This document shows positions 1 to 8,446 of a DNA stretch of 64,000 nt, piece after piece. The position numbers and the translations under genes were made by a program. The stretch covers positions 1 to 64,000 of the forward strand of contig NZ_BMVV01000012.1 of NCBI RefSeq assembly GCF_014650895.1. Reading direction: 5' to 3'. Numbering within the stretch: the stretch's first letter is position 1; every line of letters begins with the position of its first letter. The notes under the pieces were generated by a model that was not told where the DNA came from, did no database searches, and saw only the letters and a program-made list of their open reading frames with translations. Source of the DNA: Streptomyces omiyaensis. Lineage in GTDB: Bacteria > Actinomycetota > Actinomycetes > Streptomycetales > Streptomycetaceae.

Positions 1-13
1 CCCCCCCCCCGCG

Positions 14-1483
14 TCAGCGGCGGCGGGGCGGGATCCACTCCAGGCGGGTCCTGACGCGGGTGTCCGTCACGAACTCCAGGGCGGCCAGGGCCGTCTCGCG
101 GGGGGCGCCGTCCGGGTCGCCGTCCGCGAGGACCGCCGCCAGCGCGTCCACCGCGCGGGGGTCCCGGCGGATCGCGAGCCCCCGAGCCGCCTCCGCCGCC
201 GTCTCCGGGTCGGGGTCGGCGAGCCGCTCCGCCAGCGCCTCCCGCACCAGCGGCGTGTCGTCCGGCAGTTCGGCGAGGGCCAGCACCGCCCAGTCCCGCA
301 CCCGCGGGTCCCCGTCCCGGCTCAGCCCGAGCAGCACCCCCAGGGCGTCCACGTCCCCGGCCGGCACCAGTCCGGCCAGCGCGCCCGCAGCCGCCCGCCG
401 CACCTCCGGGTCCGGGTGGGCCGCGGCGTCCAGCAGCTCCGGCACCGCCGAGGGGTCCGCGCACGCCCCGAGCGCCGTCACGACGGAGAGGACCGGTTCG
501 CGCGCCGGCCCCGTCACCTCGGCCGCCAGCCGCCGCAGCACCGGCACGGCGCTCTCCGCGAACCCCGGCAGGGCGCCCAGGACCCGCGCGCCGAGCGCCC
601 GCCGCAGCGGGTCGCGGTAGGCGCACCAGGCCGCCGCCGCCGCGAAGGTCTCCTCGTCGGCCCGCCCGGCGAGTTCGGCCACCGCCGTCGTCCAGTCGTC
701 GAGCTCCGGGTCGCCCCGGCGCAGCGCCCGCGCGGCCAGCTCCTCGTGCGGGGTGCGCCGGCCGAGCGCCGCCTCCAGCAGGGTCGCGACGGCCGCGTGC
801 CCGGTCTGGCGCTCGTCGCCGCGTCCGGGCCGGCCGTCCTCCCGCAGCAGCTCGACGACGACGGTCACCCCGCCGTCCTCCCGGACCCGACGGACCGCCG
901 CCTCGTACGTCTCCCCGCTGTCGTTCCCCGCGACCAGGCCGCGCCGCAGCTCGGCCGCCATGTCCACGCCGATCCACCGCCGGGCCTCCCGCAGCGCCGG
1001 CACCGCGCCCCCCGCGCCGTGGTCGAGCAGCGCCCGCACGCAGGCGGTGGAGCCGCGCCGGGCGGCCGCGGTGAGCGGGGGGAGCGCGTCGGGCCCGGGG
1101 CGGTCGGGGTCGGCGCCGTGGTCGAGCAGGACCCGGACGGTCTCCGCGTGGCCGAGCCGGACCGCCCAGGCGAGCGCGGTGAAGCCGAACTCCTCCTCCT
1201 GGTCGGGCGGCGCGCCCGCGGCGAGCAGGGCCCGCACGGTCCCGGCGTGTCCGCCGCAGGCCGCCCCGCACAGCGGGAGGTCGCCGCCGTCCGGGCCGCT
1301 CGGCCGGGCGGGGTCGGCCCCGGCGGCGAGCAGCAGCCGCACGATCCCCGGCTCGTCGGCGACCGCCGCCCGGTAGAGGGCGGTCTCCCCGTCGGCGGCG
1401 GCCTCGGGATCGGCTCCCGCCCGCAGCGCGCGGACGACCGCGTCCTCGTCCCCGTCCCCGATGGCCTCGAACAGCGTGCTCAT
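14..1483 (-). CDS. ankyrin-repeat / HEAT-repeat protein
   Basis: This 489-residue protein looks like a pure protein-protein interaction scaffold. Residues about 1-180 form four to five ankyrin repeats, with recurring GADP turns and VRxLLxxGA helices. After a linker, residues about 300-480 form HEAT-type alpha repeats (for example DPEVRRAAAGALAGL and DPRVRDWAVLALAEL). I see no enzyme motif, signal peptide or membrane segment. The start is placed at the ATG giving MSTLFEAIGDGD, because the repeat begins there; the frame is open 12 codons further upstream without a better start. It is last in a minus-strand set behind a methyltransferase, 53 bases away. Joining the two repeat classes in one chain is not common, and its partner cannot be inferred from the sequence. 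Confidence 0.85.
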   Translation of the reverse strand: MSTLFEAIGDGDEDAVVRALRAGADPEAAADGETALYRAAVADEPGIVRLLLAAGADPARPSGPDGGDLPLCGAACGGHAGTVRALLAAGAPPDQEEEFGFTALAWAVRLGHAETVRVLLDHGADPDRPGPDALPPLTAAARRGSTACVRALLDHGAGGAVPALREARRWIGVDMAAELRRGLVAGNDSGETYEAAVRRVREDGGVTVVVELLREDGRPGRGDERQTGHAAVATLLEAALGRRTPHEELAARALRRGDPELDDWTTAVAELAGRADEETFAAAAAWCAYRDPLRRALGARVLGALPGFAESAVPVLRRLAAEVTGPAREPVLSVVTALGACADPSAVPELLDAAAHPDPEVRRAAAGALAGLVPAGDVDALGVLLGLSRDGDPRVRDWAVLALAELPDDTPLVREALAERLADPDPETAAEAARGLAIRRDPRAVDALAAVLADGDPDGAPRETALAALEFVTDTRVRTRLEWIPPRRR

Positions 1484-1536
1484 GCACCGACCCTGACCCG
1501 CCGCCGGGTCCTCGCGCAAATCGTCCCTCGCCGGGC

Positions 1537-2295
1537 TCAGGGCTTGCGCGCCTCGATGAGGAAGCGGGTGGTCGTCGCGGTGAACGGGCCTTCACGCCCG
1601 ATCCGTTCGTGCAGCTCCCGCAGCCGGTCCCGGTACGCCTCCACCGTGAAGCCCGGCACCATCCAGATCACCTTCCGCAGGAACCAGACGACCGCGCCCA
1701 CGTCCCGGAACTCGGTCCGCAGGGACTCCGCCCGCAGGTCCACCACCTCCAGGCCGGCCGCCTCGGCGTCCCGCCGCGCGTCCTCGGGGTGGCGGGCGCG
1801 GCGGACCTCCTCCGGCAGCGGTCCGAGGAAGTACTCGACCAGCTCGAAGACGCTGGCCGGGCCGACCTGCTGGGAGAGGTAGGTGCCGCCGGGGCGCAGC
1901 ACCCGGGCGACCTCGGCCCACCACACGGTCACCGGATGGCGGCTGACCACCAGGTCGAAGGCGGCGTCGCCGAAGGGCAGCGGCGGCTCGTCCTCGTCGT
2001 GGACGACGACCGCGCCGAGCGGGTGCAGCAGCCGGGCGGCCTTCGCCACGTTCGGCGGCCAGGACTCGGTGGCCGCGGTCAGCGGCGGCAGCTTCCCGGC
2101 GCCGGCCAGCACCTCGCCGCCGCCGGTCTGGACGTCCAGTGCGGCCGCGGCCCGGCCCAGCCGCTCGCCCAGCAGGCGCTGATAGCCCCAGGAGGGGCGC
2201 TCCTCGGTGGCCCGTCCGTCGAGCCAGGAGAAGTCCCAGCCCTCCATCGGCGCGGCCTCGGCCTCCGCCACCAGTTCCTCGAAACTCCGTGTCAT
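1537..2295 (-). CDS. class I SAM-dependent methyltransferase
   Basis: A 252-residue soluble protein with the late motifs of class I methyltransferases: an FDLVVSRHPV strand-4 region near residue 115 followed by EVARVLRPGGTYL. The glycine-rich motif I is weaker (EVLAGAGKLPPLT). The C-terminal third carries many aromatic and basic residues and may choose the substrate, which cannot be told from sequence. It lies 42 bases downstream of the metalloprotease-like gene on the same strand, so co-transcription is likely. ATG start; the downstream ankyrin/HEAT gene may belong to the same unit. Confidence 0.85.
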   Translation of the reverse strand: MTRSFEELVAEAEAAPMEGWDFSWLDGRATEERPSWGYQRLLGERLGRAAAALDVQTGGGEVLAGAGKLPPLTAATESWPPNVAKAARLLHPLGAVVVHDEDEPPLPFGDAAFDLVVSRHPVTVWWAEVARVLRPGGTYLSQQVGPASVFELVEYFLGPLPEEVRRARHPEDARRDAEAAGLEVVDLRAESLRTEFRDVGAVVWFLRKVIWMVPGFTVEAYRDRLRELHERIGREGPFTATTTRFLIEARKP

Positions 2296-2337
2296 GTCCG
2301 TATTGTCCCGGCCGGGGGCGGGGGAGGCACGGGATTT

Positions 2338-3243
2338 TCACCCGGCGCAGTCGAGGACCGTCCCGCACAGCCGGCAGCGGGCCCGCAGGGTCCGCCCGGC
2401 CGGGACGCGCAGCCGCTGGCGGCAGACGGGGCAGGGGAAGGCGACCCCGGCCGCCGGGGCGCCGCCGTCGAAGGCGTACGGGGCGCCGGGCGCGGCCCGG
2501 CCCAGGCGCCGCTCGTGAGCGTAGCGGCGCCGGTGCGTCCAGCCCGCCCCGGCGAGCGGGGGGAGCCGCCGCTCCCGCTCGGCCTCGGCCCGGCCGCGCC
2601 GCCACGCCTCGTACGCGACGGCGCTGGTGAACCACGGCGAGGGGTCCTCGCCGAAGAGTTCGGCGCGCTGGGCGAGGACCCAGCCGAACTCCTCCGGCGT
2701 CAGGTAGCCGAGCTTCTGGCTCTCGGCGCCGTCCTGCCGGAAGGCGTCGAGAAGCAGCCAGCCCGCGCCGAGGTACGAGGTCACGACGTCGGTGAGGATC
2801 TCGTTGCGCGCGGTGCCGGGGAAGCCGAGGCCGAGCCGGTGCAGCAGGACGTGGGTGAGCTCGTGGGCGAGGGCCGCGCCGATGTCCCTCGGGCGGGCCC
2901 GGAAGCGCTCGTTGAGCTCGACGGCGTACTCGGGTCCGGCACCGGGCTCGACGGTCGCGGCGTGCTCCATCGTCCGGAAGGTCACCACCGCCGGGGCCTC
3001 CGGCAGGCGCAGGTGGCGCACCAGGACACCGGCGACCCGGGTGGCGCCGAGCAGGGGGTCCTCGCCGGCGCCGAGGGCCACGTCGGAGGCGGCGACGCTG
3101 ACCGGGTAGCGGGCGACGCCGGCGGGGCCGACGCGCCGGTAGAGCGCGGTGAGCGAGGCCCGTACGTCCTCGCGGTGGGGGAAGCCGTGCTCCACCCCGT
3201 GGGCGTCCCGGCCGACCCGGTCGGCCGCGCGGCGGTCCGTCAT
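2338..3243 (-). CDS. HELTH metalloprotease-like protein with C-terminal zinc ribbon
   Basis: A 301-residue protein. Residues 127-131 read HELTH, the HExxH zinc-peptidase signature, and a possible third ligand follows in NEILTD (E148), the spacing of gluzincins. The C-terminus (C271, C274, C290, C293) is a CxxC...CxxC zinc ribbon. There is no signal peptide, so it probably acts in the cytoplasm. The ATG is preceded by a strong GGGAGGGG ribosome site. The protease-like core plus ribbon suggests recognition of a protein or nucleic-acid partner, but no substrate is evident. It heads the run with the methyltransferase and the ankyrin/HEAT protein. Peptidase activity is inferred from the motif only. 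Confidence 0.7.
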   Translation of the reverse strand: MTDRRAADRVGRDAHGVEHGFPHREDVRASLTALYRRVGPAGVARYPVSVAASDVALGAGEDPLLGATRVAGVLVRHLRLPEAPAVVTFRTMEHAATVEPGAGPEYAVELNERFRARPRDIGAALAHELTHVLLHRLGLGFPGTARNEILTDVVTSYLGAGWLLLDAFRQDGAESQKLGYLTPEEFGWVLAQRAELFGEDPSPWFTSAVAYEAWRRGRAEAERERRLPPLAGAGWTHRRRYAHERRLGRAAPGAPYAFDGGAPAAGVAFPCPVCRQRLRVPAGRTLRARCRLCGTVLDCAG

Positions 3244-3304
3244 GCGCGCTCCCCTCCCGGTCTACTGTACGACCGGTACGCGATGTCTGGCCGAAAAGGC
3301 TTCC

Positions 3305-3334
3305 TTGTGGCGGCAGTTGGGAGCTGTCCATAAT
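3305..3334 (+). promoter_or_regulatory. candidate trypsin promoter
   Basis: TTGTGG at 3305-3310 and CATAAT at 3329-3334, 18 bases apart, about 120 bases before the protease start. The hexamers are reasonable for the housekeeping sigma factor. A separate TTGACG at 3346 lacks a convincing -10 element. Confidence 0.35.
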
Positions 3335-3452
3335 CCGGACATGCCTTGACGGGCGCATGTCATGCCTGACTCCGGTCCGGCACCGCCTGCGCGACCCGCC
3401 GTCGGGGCCGCACCCCCCATGCGCCAACCCCCCACACGAGAGAAGGCAGACC

Positions 3453-4235
3453 GTGCAGAACCGACTCGTCCGCACCCTGCAGAAACTCGCCGCCGCCGGT
3501 GCCGTCGCCCTGGCCGCCCTCAGCCTCCAGCCCGTCTCCTCCGCGACCGCGGCCCCCAACCCCGTCGTCGGCGGCACCCGCGCCGCGCAGGGCGAGTTCC
3601 CCTGGATGGTCCGGCTCTCCATGGGCTGCGGCGGCTCCCTGATCAGCCCGCAGGTCGTCCTCACCGCCGCCCACTGCGTGAGCGGCTCCGGCAACAACAC
3701 CTCCATCACCGCCACCGCCGGCGTCGTCGACCTCCAGTCCTCCAGCGCCATCAAGGTCCGCTCCACCAAGGTCCTCCAGGCCCCCGGCTACAACGGCAAG
3801 GGCAAGGACTGGGCGCTCATCAAGCTCGCCAGCCCCATCACCTCGCTGCCCAACCTGAAGATCGCCGAGACCACCGCCTACAACAGCGGCACCTTCACCG
3901 TGGCCGGCTGGGGCGCGGCCCGCGAGGGCGGCTCCCAGCAGCGCTACCTCCTCAAGGCCAACGTCCCCTTCGTCTCGGACGCCTCCTGCCAGGCCTCCTA
4001 CGGCAGCGACCTCGTCCCGTCCGAGGAGATCTGCGCCGGCTACAGCCAGGGCGGGGTCGACACCTGCCAGGGCGACTCCGGCGGCCCCATGTTCCGCAAG
4101 GACAACGCCGGCGCCTGGATCCAGGTCGGCATCGTGAGCTGGGGCGAGGGCTGCGCGCGGGCCGGCTACCCCGGCGTCTACACGGAGGTCTCGACCTTCG
4201 CCGCCGCGATCAAGTCGGCCGCGGCCACGCTGTAA
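3453..4235 (+). CDS. secreted trypsin-like serine protease (S1A), close to Streptomyces griseus trypsin
   Basis: A 260-residue preproenzyme. A signal peptide (residues about 1-33) is followed by a very short propeptide and the mature start VVGG at V38. The triad is H74 (TAAHC), D119 (KDWALIKL) and S209 (GDSGGP). D203, six residues before the serine, is the pocket aspartate giving Arg/Lys specificity. Six cysteines fit the three disulfides of the S. griseus enzyme, and long stretches match that protein as I recall it. The GTG start is chosen because GAGAGAAG precedes it at 3439-3446 and the signal peptide begins there; earlier ATGs add an implausible proline-rich leader. It converges on the beta-galactosidase across a strong hairpin. 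Confidence 0.95.
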   Translation: MQNRLVRTLQKLAAAGAVALAALSLQPVSSATAAPNPVVGGTRAAQGEFPWMVRLSMGCGGSLISPQVVLTAAHCVSGSGNNTSITATAGVVDLQSSSAIKVRSTKVLQAPGYNGKGKDWALIKLASPITSLPNLKIAETTAYNSGTFTVAGWGAAREGGSQQRYLLKANVPFVSDASCQASYGSDLVPSEEICAGYSQGGVDTCQGDSGGPMFRKDNAGAWIQVGIVSWGEGCARAGYPGVYTEVSTFAAAIKSAAATL

Positions 4236-4249
4236 CCCTCTCCCGGACC

Positions 4250-4281
4250 GGGCCCCGGGGCGGCACAGCGCCCCGGGGCCC
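4250..4281. terminator. bidirectional terminator, trypsin / beta-galactosidase
   Basis: A perfect 13-bp stem (4250-4262 with 4269-4281) and a six-base loop, lying between two convergent genes. It can serve both strands. As is usual in Streptomyces, it has no long U-tract. Confidence 0.8.
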
Positions 4282-4301
4282 CTCCGCGTGCGGCCGGTCC
4301 C

Positions 4302-6059
4302 TCAGCCCAGCTCCACCGCCCCGGGGCCGTCGCCCGCCGGCTCCAGCTCCAGCACCCACACCTCGTTCGCGCCCTCGCGCAGGACCGGTCCCGGTACGAA
4401 CAGCCCCTCCTGAGGCCCCGCCGCCGGCCAGTACCGGCCCAGGCAGAAACCGTTCACCCAGACGAAGCCCCGGCCCGCGCCCGGCAGCCGCAGCTCCGCG
4501 TCCCCGGCGCCCGCGACCTCCACCGAGGCCCGGTACAGGCCCCGCCCGCCGGACCTCTCCGCCGCCTCCCGCAGCGGCACCCGCCCCACCGCCTCCGGCG
4601 TGAAGGCGTCCAGGCGCAGCCCCCGGGCCCGCACCCCGTGCACGTACTGCCGCTCGTGCAGCAGCCCGCCGGTGATCCCCTTCGGCTCGGCCAGCCGCGG
4701 CCCGTAGTTCACCCGCCCCAGCGACTCCACCCACAGCTCCACCACGGCCGGACCCGCCACCGGTTCCGGCAGCACCGCCCCCTCCTCCGCGAGCACCCCG
4801 GCGAAGACGCCGTCCACCCACACCTGCGCCCGGTCCCGCAGCCCCCGCACCGCCAGCGGATACGGCTGCCGCGGCCCCGGCACCAGGAACCGGTAGCGCA
4901 CCAGCCCCCGGTCCACGCCCAGCTCCTCGAAGGACGGCGGCGCCCCCGCCTCGACCTCGGCCCCGCCCAGTTCCTCCAGCACCGCGCCGAGCGGCGCCCA
5001 CCCCGCGAAGCCCGCCCGCACCGGCGCCGCGAGCCGGGCCGGCGGCTCCGGCACCCCGGGCAGCGGTCCCGCCGCGTACGGCGCCAGCACCTCCCGGAAG
5101 CGGTGGAACTTCTCCGTCGGCCGGCCCCACTCGTCCACCGGTGCGTCGTAGTCGTACGAGGTCACCGTCGGCAGCAGCCGCCCGTCGTGCAGGTCCCCGG
5201 AGCGGTTCGCGCCCGCCCAGCCGCCGAAGTTCGAGCCCCCGTGCGCCATGTAGACGTTCACCGAGGCCCCGCACTCCAGGACCTCCCGCAGCGCGTCCGC
5301 CGCGTCCGCCGCCTCCCGCACCGCGTGCTCCGTGCCCCAGTGGTCGAACCAGCCGCACCAGAACTCCATGCACATCAGCGGCCCCGACGGGCGGTGCCGG
5401 CGCAGCGTCGCGAAGCCCTCCCGCGCACCCGAGCCGAAGTTCGCCGTCGCCAGCACCCCCGGCACCGAGCCGCCCGTCAGCATGTGGTCCTCGGGCCCGT
5501 CCGAGGTGAAGAGGGGCACCGTCACCCCGCACTCCCGCAACAGCCCCGCCAGCCACTCCAGATAGCGGGCGTCACTCCCGTAACTCCCGTACTCGTTCTC
5601 CACCTGGACCATCACCACCGGGCCGCCCCGGTGCACCTGCCGCGCCACCACCTGCGGCAGCAGCCGGCGGAACCACGCCTCCACCCGCTCCAGGAACTCC
5701 GGGTCCCGGGTCCGCACCCGCCGGCCCAGCGGCCCGGTCAGCCAGTGCGGCAGCCCGCCGTTCTCCCACTCGGCGCAGATGTACGGCCCCGGGCGCACCA
5801 GCGCCCGCATCCCGGCCGCCGCCACCGCGTCCAGGAAGCGGCCCAGCGCCTCCGGATCCGCGTACCGGCCCGGCTCCGGCTCGTGCAGGTTCCACGGCAC
5901 GTACGTCTCGACGCAGTCCAGGCCCATCGCCCGCAGCATCCCGAGCCGGTGCCCCCAGTGCCCCTCGTGGACCCGGAAGTAGTGCAGCGCCCCGGACAGC
6001 AGCCGCACCGGCCGTCCGTCGAGCAGAAAGTCCTCGTCACCCACAGCGAACGTGCTCAT
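4302..6059 (-). CDS. beta-galactosidase, glycoside hydrolase family 35
   Basis: A 585-residue protein with a GH35 barrel at the N-terminus (LSGALHYFRVH, then PGPYICAEWENGGLP). The putative acid/base is E156 in VQVENEYGS and the nucleophile E232 in CMEFWCGWFDHW. The C-terminal half contains the jelly-roll beta domains typical of the family. No signal peptide is evident, so it would hydrolyse imported terminal beta-galactosides in the cytoplasm. The gene starts at an ATG 96 bases from a divergent AraC regulator, which probably controls it. No transporter gene is adjacent, so the uptake route is not shown here. Confidence 0.93.
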   Translation of the reverse strand: MSTFAVGDEDFLLDGRPVRLLSGALHYFRVHEGHWGHRLGMLRAMGLDCVETYVPWNLHEPEPGRYADPEALGRFLDAVAAAGMRALVRPGPYICAEWENGGLPHWLTGPLGRRVRTRDPEFLERVEAWFRRLLPQVVARQVHRGGPVVMVQVENEYGSYGSDARYLEWLAGLLRECGVTVPLFTSDGPEDHMLTGGSVPGVLATANFGSGAREGFATLRRHRPSGPLMCMEFWCGWFDHWGTEHAVREAADAADALREVLECGASVNVYMAHGGSNFGGWAGANRSGDLHDGRLLPTVTSYDYDAPVDEWGRPTEKFHRFREVLAPYAAGPLPGVPEPPARLAAPVRAGFAGWAPLGAVLEELGGAEVEAGAPPSFEELGVDRGLVRYRFLVPGPRQPYPLAVRGLRDRAQVWVDGVFAGVLAEEGAVLPEPVAGPAVVELWVESLGRVNYGPRLAEPKGITGGLLHERQYVHGVRARGLRLDAFTPEAVGRVPLREAAERSGGRGLYRASVEVAGAGDAELRLPGAGRGFVWVNGFCLGRYWPAAGPQEGLFVPGPVLREGANEVWVLELEPAGDGPGAVELG

Positions 6060-6155
6060 GGCCCCACCCTCGCCCCCTGGCGGCGGGCCGGTCCATGGAC
6101 AAAGATCGTCGCAGTTTGGACGTTAGAAGAAGGCGCGAAGAGGCGGGGCTCGCGG

Positions 6156-7043
6156 ATGTACCACACCTGGATGCGCTACTTCACGCCCGGACCGGTCCAC
6201 CACCGCCTCGGCCTCGTCTGCCTCGGCGTCGGACTCCAGCACGGCCGCCTCCCCGTCGTCGGCCCCCGCACCCTCGACCACCACGTCGCCGTCGTCGTCT
6301 CCGCCGGCGGCGGCTGGTACCGCTCCGCCGACGGCCGCCGCACCCCCGTCACCGCCCCCGCCCTCCTCTGGCTCACCCCCGGCGTCCCGCACCACTACGG
6401 CGCCGACCCCGCCACCGGCTGGGACGAGTCCTTCGTCGACTTCACCGGCCCCGCCGCCGCCACCTACACCGAGCTCGGCTACATCGAACCCGACCGGCCC
6501 GTCGTCCCCCTCTCCGACGCCGCCCCCGCCCGCGCCGCCGTCGCCCGCATCGCCCGCGCCGCCCGCCCCGGCAACCCCCTCCTGGAGGTCGAGACCGCCG
6601 CCGCCGTCCACGAACTCCTCGTCGCCCTGCGCCGCGCCCGCGCCGACACCGACGCCGAGGGCGACCCCGTCCTCACCGGCCTCGCCCGCGACGCCTTCCG
6701 GCCGCTCTCCGTCGCCGAGCACGCCGCCCGGCACGGCATGACCGCCGCCGAGCTGCGCACGGCCGTCCGCCGCGCCGCCGGGTGCAGCCCCAAGGACTAC
6801 CTGCTCACCGTCCGCCTCGGCCGCGCCAAGGAACTCCTCGCCGCCACCGAGCTGCCGGTCGCCGCCGTCGCCCGCCGCGTCGGCTACGACGACCCCGCCT
6901 ACTTCTCCCGGCTCTTCACCCGAAGGGTCGGACTCGCCCCCGTCCGCTTCCGCGAGCAGCAGGGCCGCGCCGTCCACGGCGGCTGGAGCGACCGCGTTCC
7001 GGATCCCGAACACCCGCCGACCCTCACCGGGGACTCCGGATAG
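6156..7043 (+). CDS. AraC family transcriptional regulator
   Basis: A 295-residue protein with an N-terminal cupin-like sensor region (LDHHVAVVVSAGGGWY, LLWLTPGVPHHYG) and a C-terminal AraC DNA-binding domain at about residues 190-280. The second helix-turn-helix is the conserved AVARRVGYDDPAYFSRLFTRRVG. The ATG is chosen because the sensor domain begins directly after it and the opposite-strand gene starts only 96 bases away. Divergent placement beside the GH35 beta-galactosidase suggests a sugar-responsive regulator of that gene. The ligand is not evident. Confidence 0.9.
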   Translation: MYHTWMRYFTPGPVHHRLGLVCLGVGLQHGRLPVVGPRTLDHHVAVVVSAGGGWYRSADGRRTPVTAPALLWLTPGVPHHYGADPATGWDESFVDFTGPAAATYTELGYIEPDRPVVPLSDAAPARAAVARIARAARPGNPLLEVETAAAVHELLVALRRARADTDAEGDPVLTGLARDAFRPLSVAEHAARHGMTAAELRTAVRRAAGCSPKDYLLTVRLGRAKELLAATELPVAAVARRVGYDDPAYFSRLFTRRVGLAPVRFREQQGRAVHGGWSDRVPDPEHPPTLTGDSG

Positions 7044-7046
7044 GCT
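7041..7046 (+). promoter_or_regulatory. candidate -10 element for the chorismate mutase gene
   Basis: TAGGCT overlaps the stop codon of the AraC gene and ends eight bases before the ATG at 7055. This would place transcription start at or next to the start codon (leaderless). I see no good -35 element. Confidence 0.3.
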
Positions 7047-7054
7047 CGCTGACC

Positions 7055-7381
7055 ATGAGCGACACCAGGAACGACTCCAGCGACATCGATCCCGCCGTCC
7101 GCGCCGAGCTCACCCGGCTGCGCGAGTCGATCGACAACATCGACGCCGCTGTCGTCCACATGCTCGCCGAACGCTTCAAGTGCACCCAGCAGGTCGGCGT
7201 CCTCAAGGCCGAGCACCAGCTGCCGCCCGCCGACCCGGCCCGCGAGTCCCGCCAGATCGCCCGGCTGCGCGAACTCGCCGAGAGCGCCAAACTGGACCCG
7301 GCCTTCGCGGAGAAGCTCCTCAACTTCATCATCGCCGAGGTCATCCGCCACCACGAGACGATCGCGGACGGAGCACGCTGA
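7055..7381 (+). CDS. chorismate mutase (AroQ class)
   Basis: A 108-residue all-helical protein with the AroQ pattern: LRESIDNIDAAVVHMLAERFKCTQQVGVLKAEH, followed by PARESRQIARLRELAESAKLDPAFAEKLLNFII, here given in part only for orientation. The family rearranges chorismate to prephenate for Phe/Tyr synthesis. The basic and acidic active-site residues (R in LRESID, K in VGVLKAEH, E in RESRQI) are present. Its stop codon shares one base with the next ATG (TGATG), so translation is coupled to the asparaginase gene. The metabolic reason for that pairing is unclear. Confidence 0.88.
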   Translation: MSDTRNDSSDIDPAVRAELTRLRESIDNIDAAVVHMLAERFKCTQQVGVLKAEHQLPPADPARESRQIARLRELAESAKLDPAFAEKLLNFIIAEVIRHHETIADGAR

Positions 7382-8370
7382 TGGCCCGCGTCACGGTCTT
7401 CACCCTCGGAGGGACCATCTCCGCGCGAGGCGGTGACGCGGCCCGCATGACCGGCCCCGAGGTCCTCGCCTCCCTCGGCGCCCCCGAGGACGTCGAACTC
7501 CGCGACTTCCGCCGGCTCCCCTCCTCCTCCCTCGCCCCCGAGGACCTCGCCGCCCTCGCCCGGGAGGTGAACGCGGCCGTCGACGCCGGCTCCGGCGCCG
7601 TCGTCGTCCAGGGCACCGACACCCTGGAGGAGACCGCCTTCCTCCTCGACCTGCTCTGCCCCACCGAGCGCGCCCCGATCGCCGTCACCGGCGCCATGCG
7701 CCGCGCCGACCTGCCCGGCGCCGACGGCCCCGCCAACCTCGCCGCCGCGCTCGCCGTCGCCGCCGACCCCGCCTGCCGCGGCCTCGGCGTCCTCGTCGTC
7801 CTCGCCGACGAGATCCACGCCGCCCGGCACGCCCGCAAGACCCACACCACCTCGGTCGCCACCTTCGCCTCGCCCGGCGCCGGCCCCCTCGGCACCGTCG
7901 TCGAGGGCACCCCGCGGATCCTCCTCCGCCCCGCCGTGCCCAGCGCCCCCTGCCGGCTCTCCTACGACCCCGGGGTCCGGATCGCCCTGCTCACCCTGAG
8001 CCTCGGCGACCGCGGCGAACTCCTCTCCGCCGTCGACGACCGCTTCCAGGGCCTCGTCGTCGCCGCCTTCGGCGCCGGCCACGCCCCCTCCTGGCTCGTC
8101 GGCCCCCTCGCCGAGACCGCCCGCCGCATCCCGGTCGTCCTCGCCTCCCGCACCGGAGCGGGCACCGGCCTCAGCGACACCTACCGCGGCCCCGGCTCCG
8201 AGCACGACCTCCTCCACCACGGCCTGATCCCGGCCGGCCCGCTCGACCCCGCCAAGGCCCGGCTGCTGCTCGCCGCCCTCGTCTCCAGCGGCGCCGCCGG
8301 ACCCGCGGGCTACGACCGGCCCCGGATCACCGCCGCCTTCGCCCACCTCGACGGCACCGGCCTCGCCTGA
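7381..8370 (+). CDS. L-asparaginase (type I/II amidohydrolase)
   Basis: A 329-residue enzyme of the bacterial asparaginase family, which hydrolyses asparagine to aspartate and ammonia. The first catalytic threonine lies in FTLGGTISA (T12) and the second in VVQGTDTLEET (T79-D80). The ITGAMR-like block appears as VTGAMRRADLPGADGP, and the ARKTHTT segment follows. No signal peptide is present, which suggests a cytoplasmic enzyme. The ATG overlaps the chorismate mutase stop by one base. The family assignment is firm; preference for Asn over Gln is inferred. Confidence 0.9.
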   Translation: MARVTVFTLGGTISARGGDAARMTGPEVLASLGAPEDVELRDFRRLPSSSLAPEDLAALAREVNAAVDAGSGAVVVQGTDTLEETAFLLDLLCPTERAPIAVTGAMRRADLPGADGPANLAAALAVAADPACRGLGVLVVLADEIHAARHARKTHTTSVATFASPGAGPLGTVVEGTPRILLRPAVPSAPCRLSYDPGVRIALLTLSLGDRGELLSAVDDRFQGLVVAAFGAGHAPSWLVGPLAETARRIPVVLASRTGAGTGLSDTYRGPGSEHDLLHHGLIPAGPLDPAKARLLLAALVSSGAAGPAGYDRPRITAAFAHLDGTGLA

Positions 8371-8446
8371 CCCCCCGGGGCTCCCCGGACGGCCCGCGGG
8401 GCACCACCCCTGCCCGCCGACCGGACGATCGGGCAGCATAGGGCCC

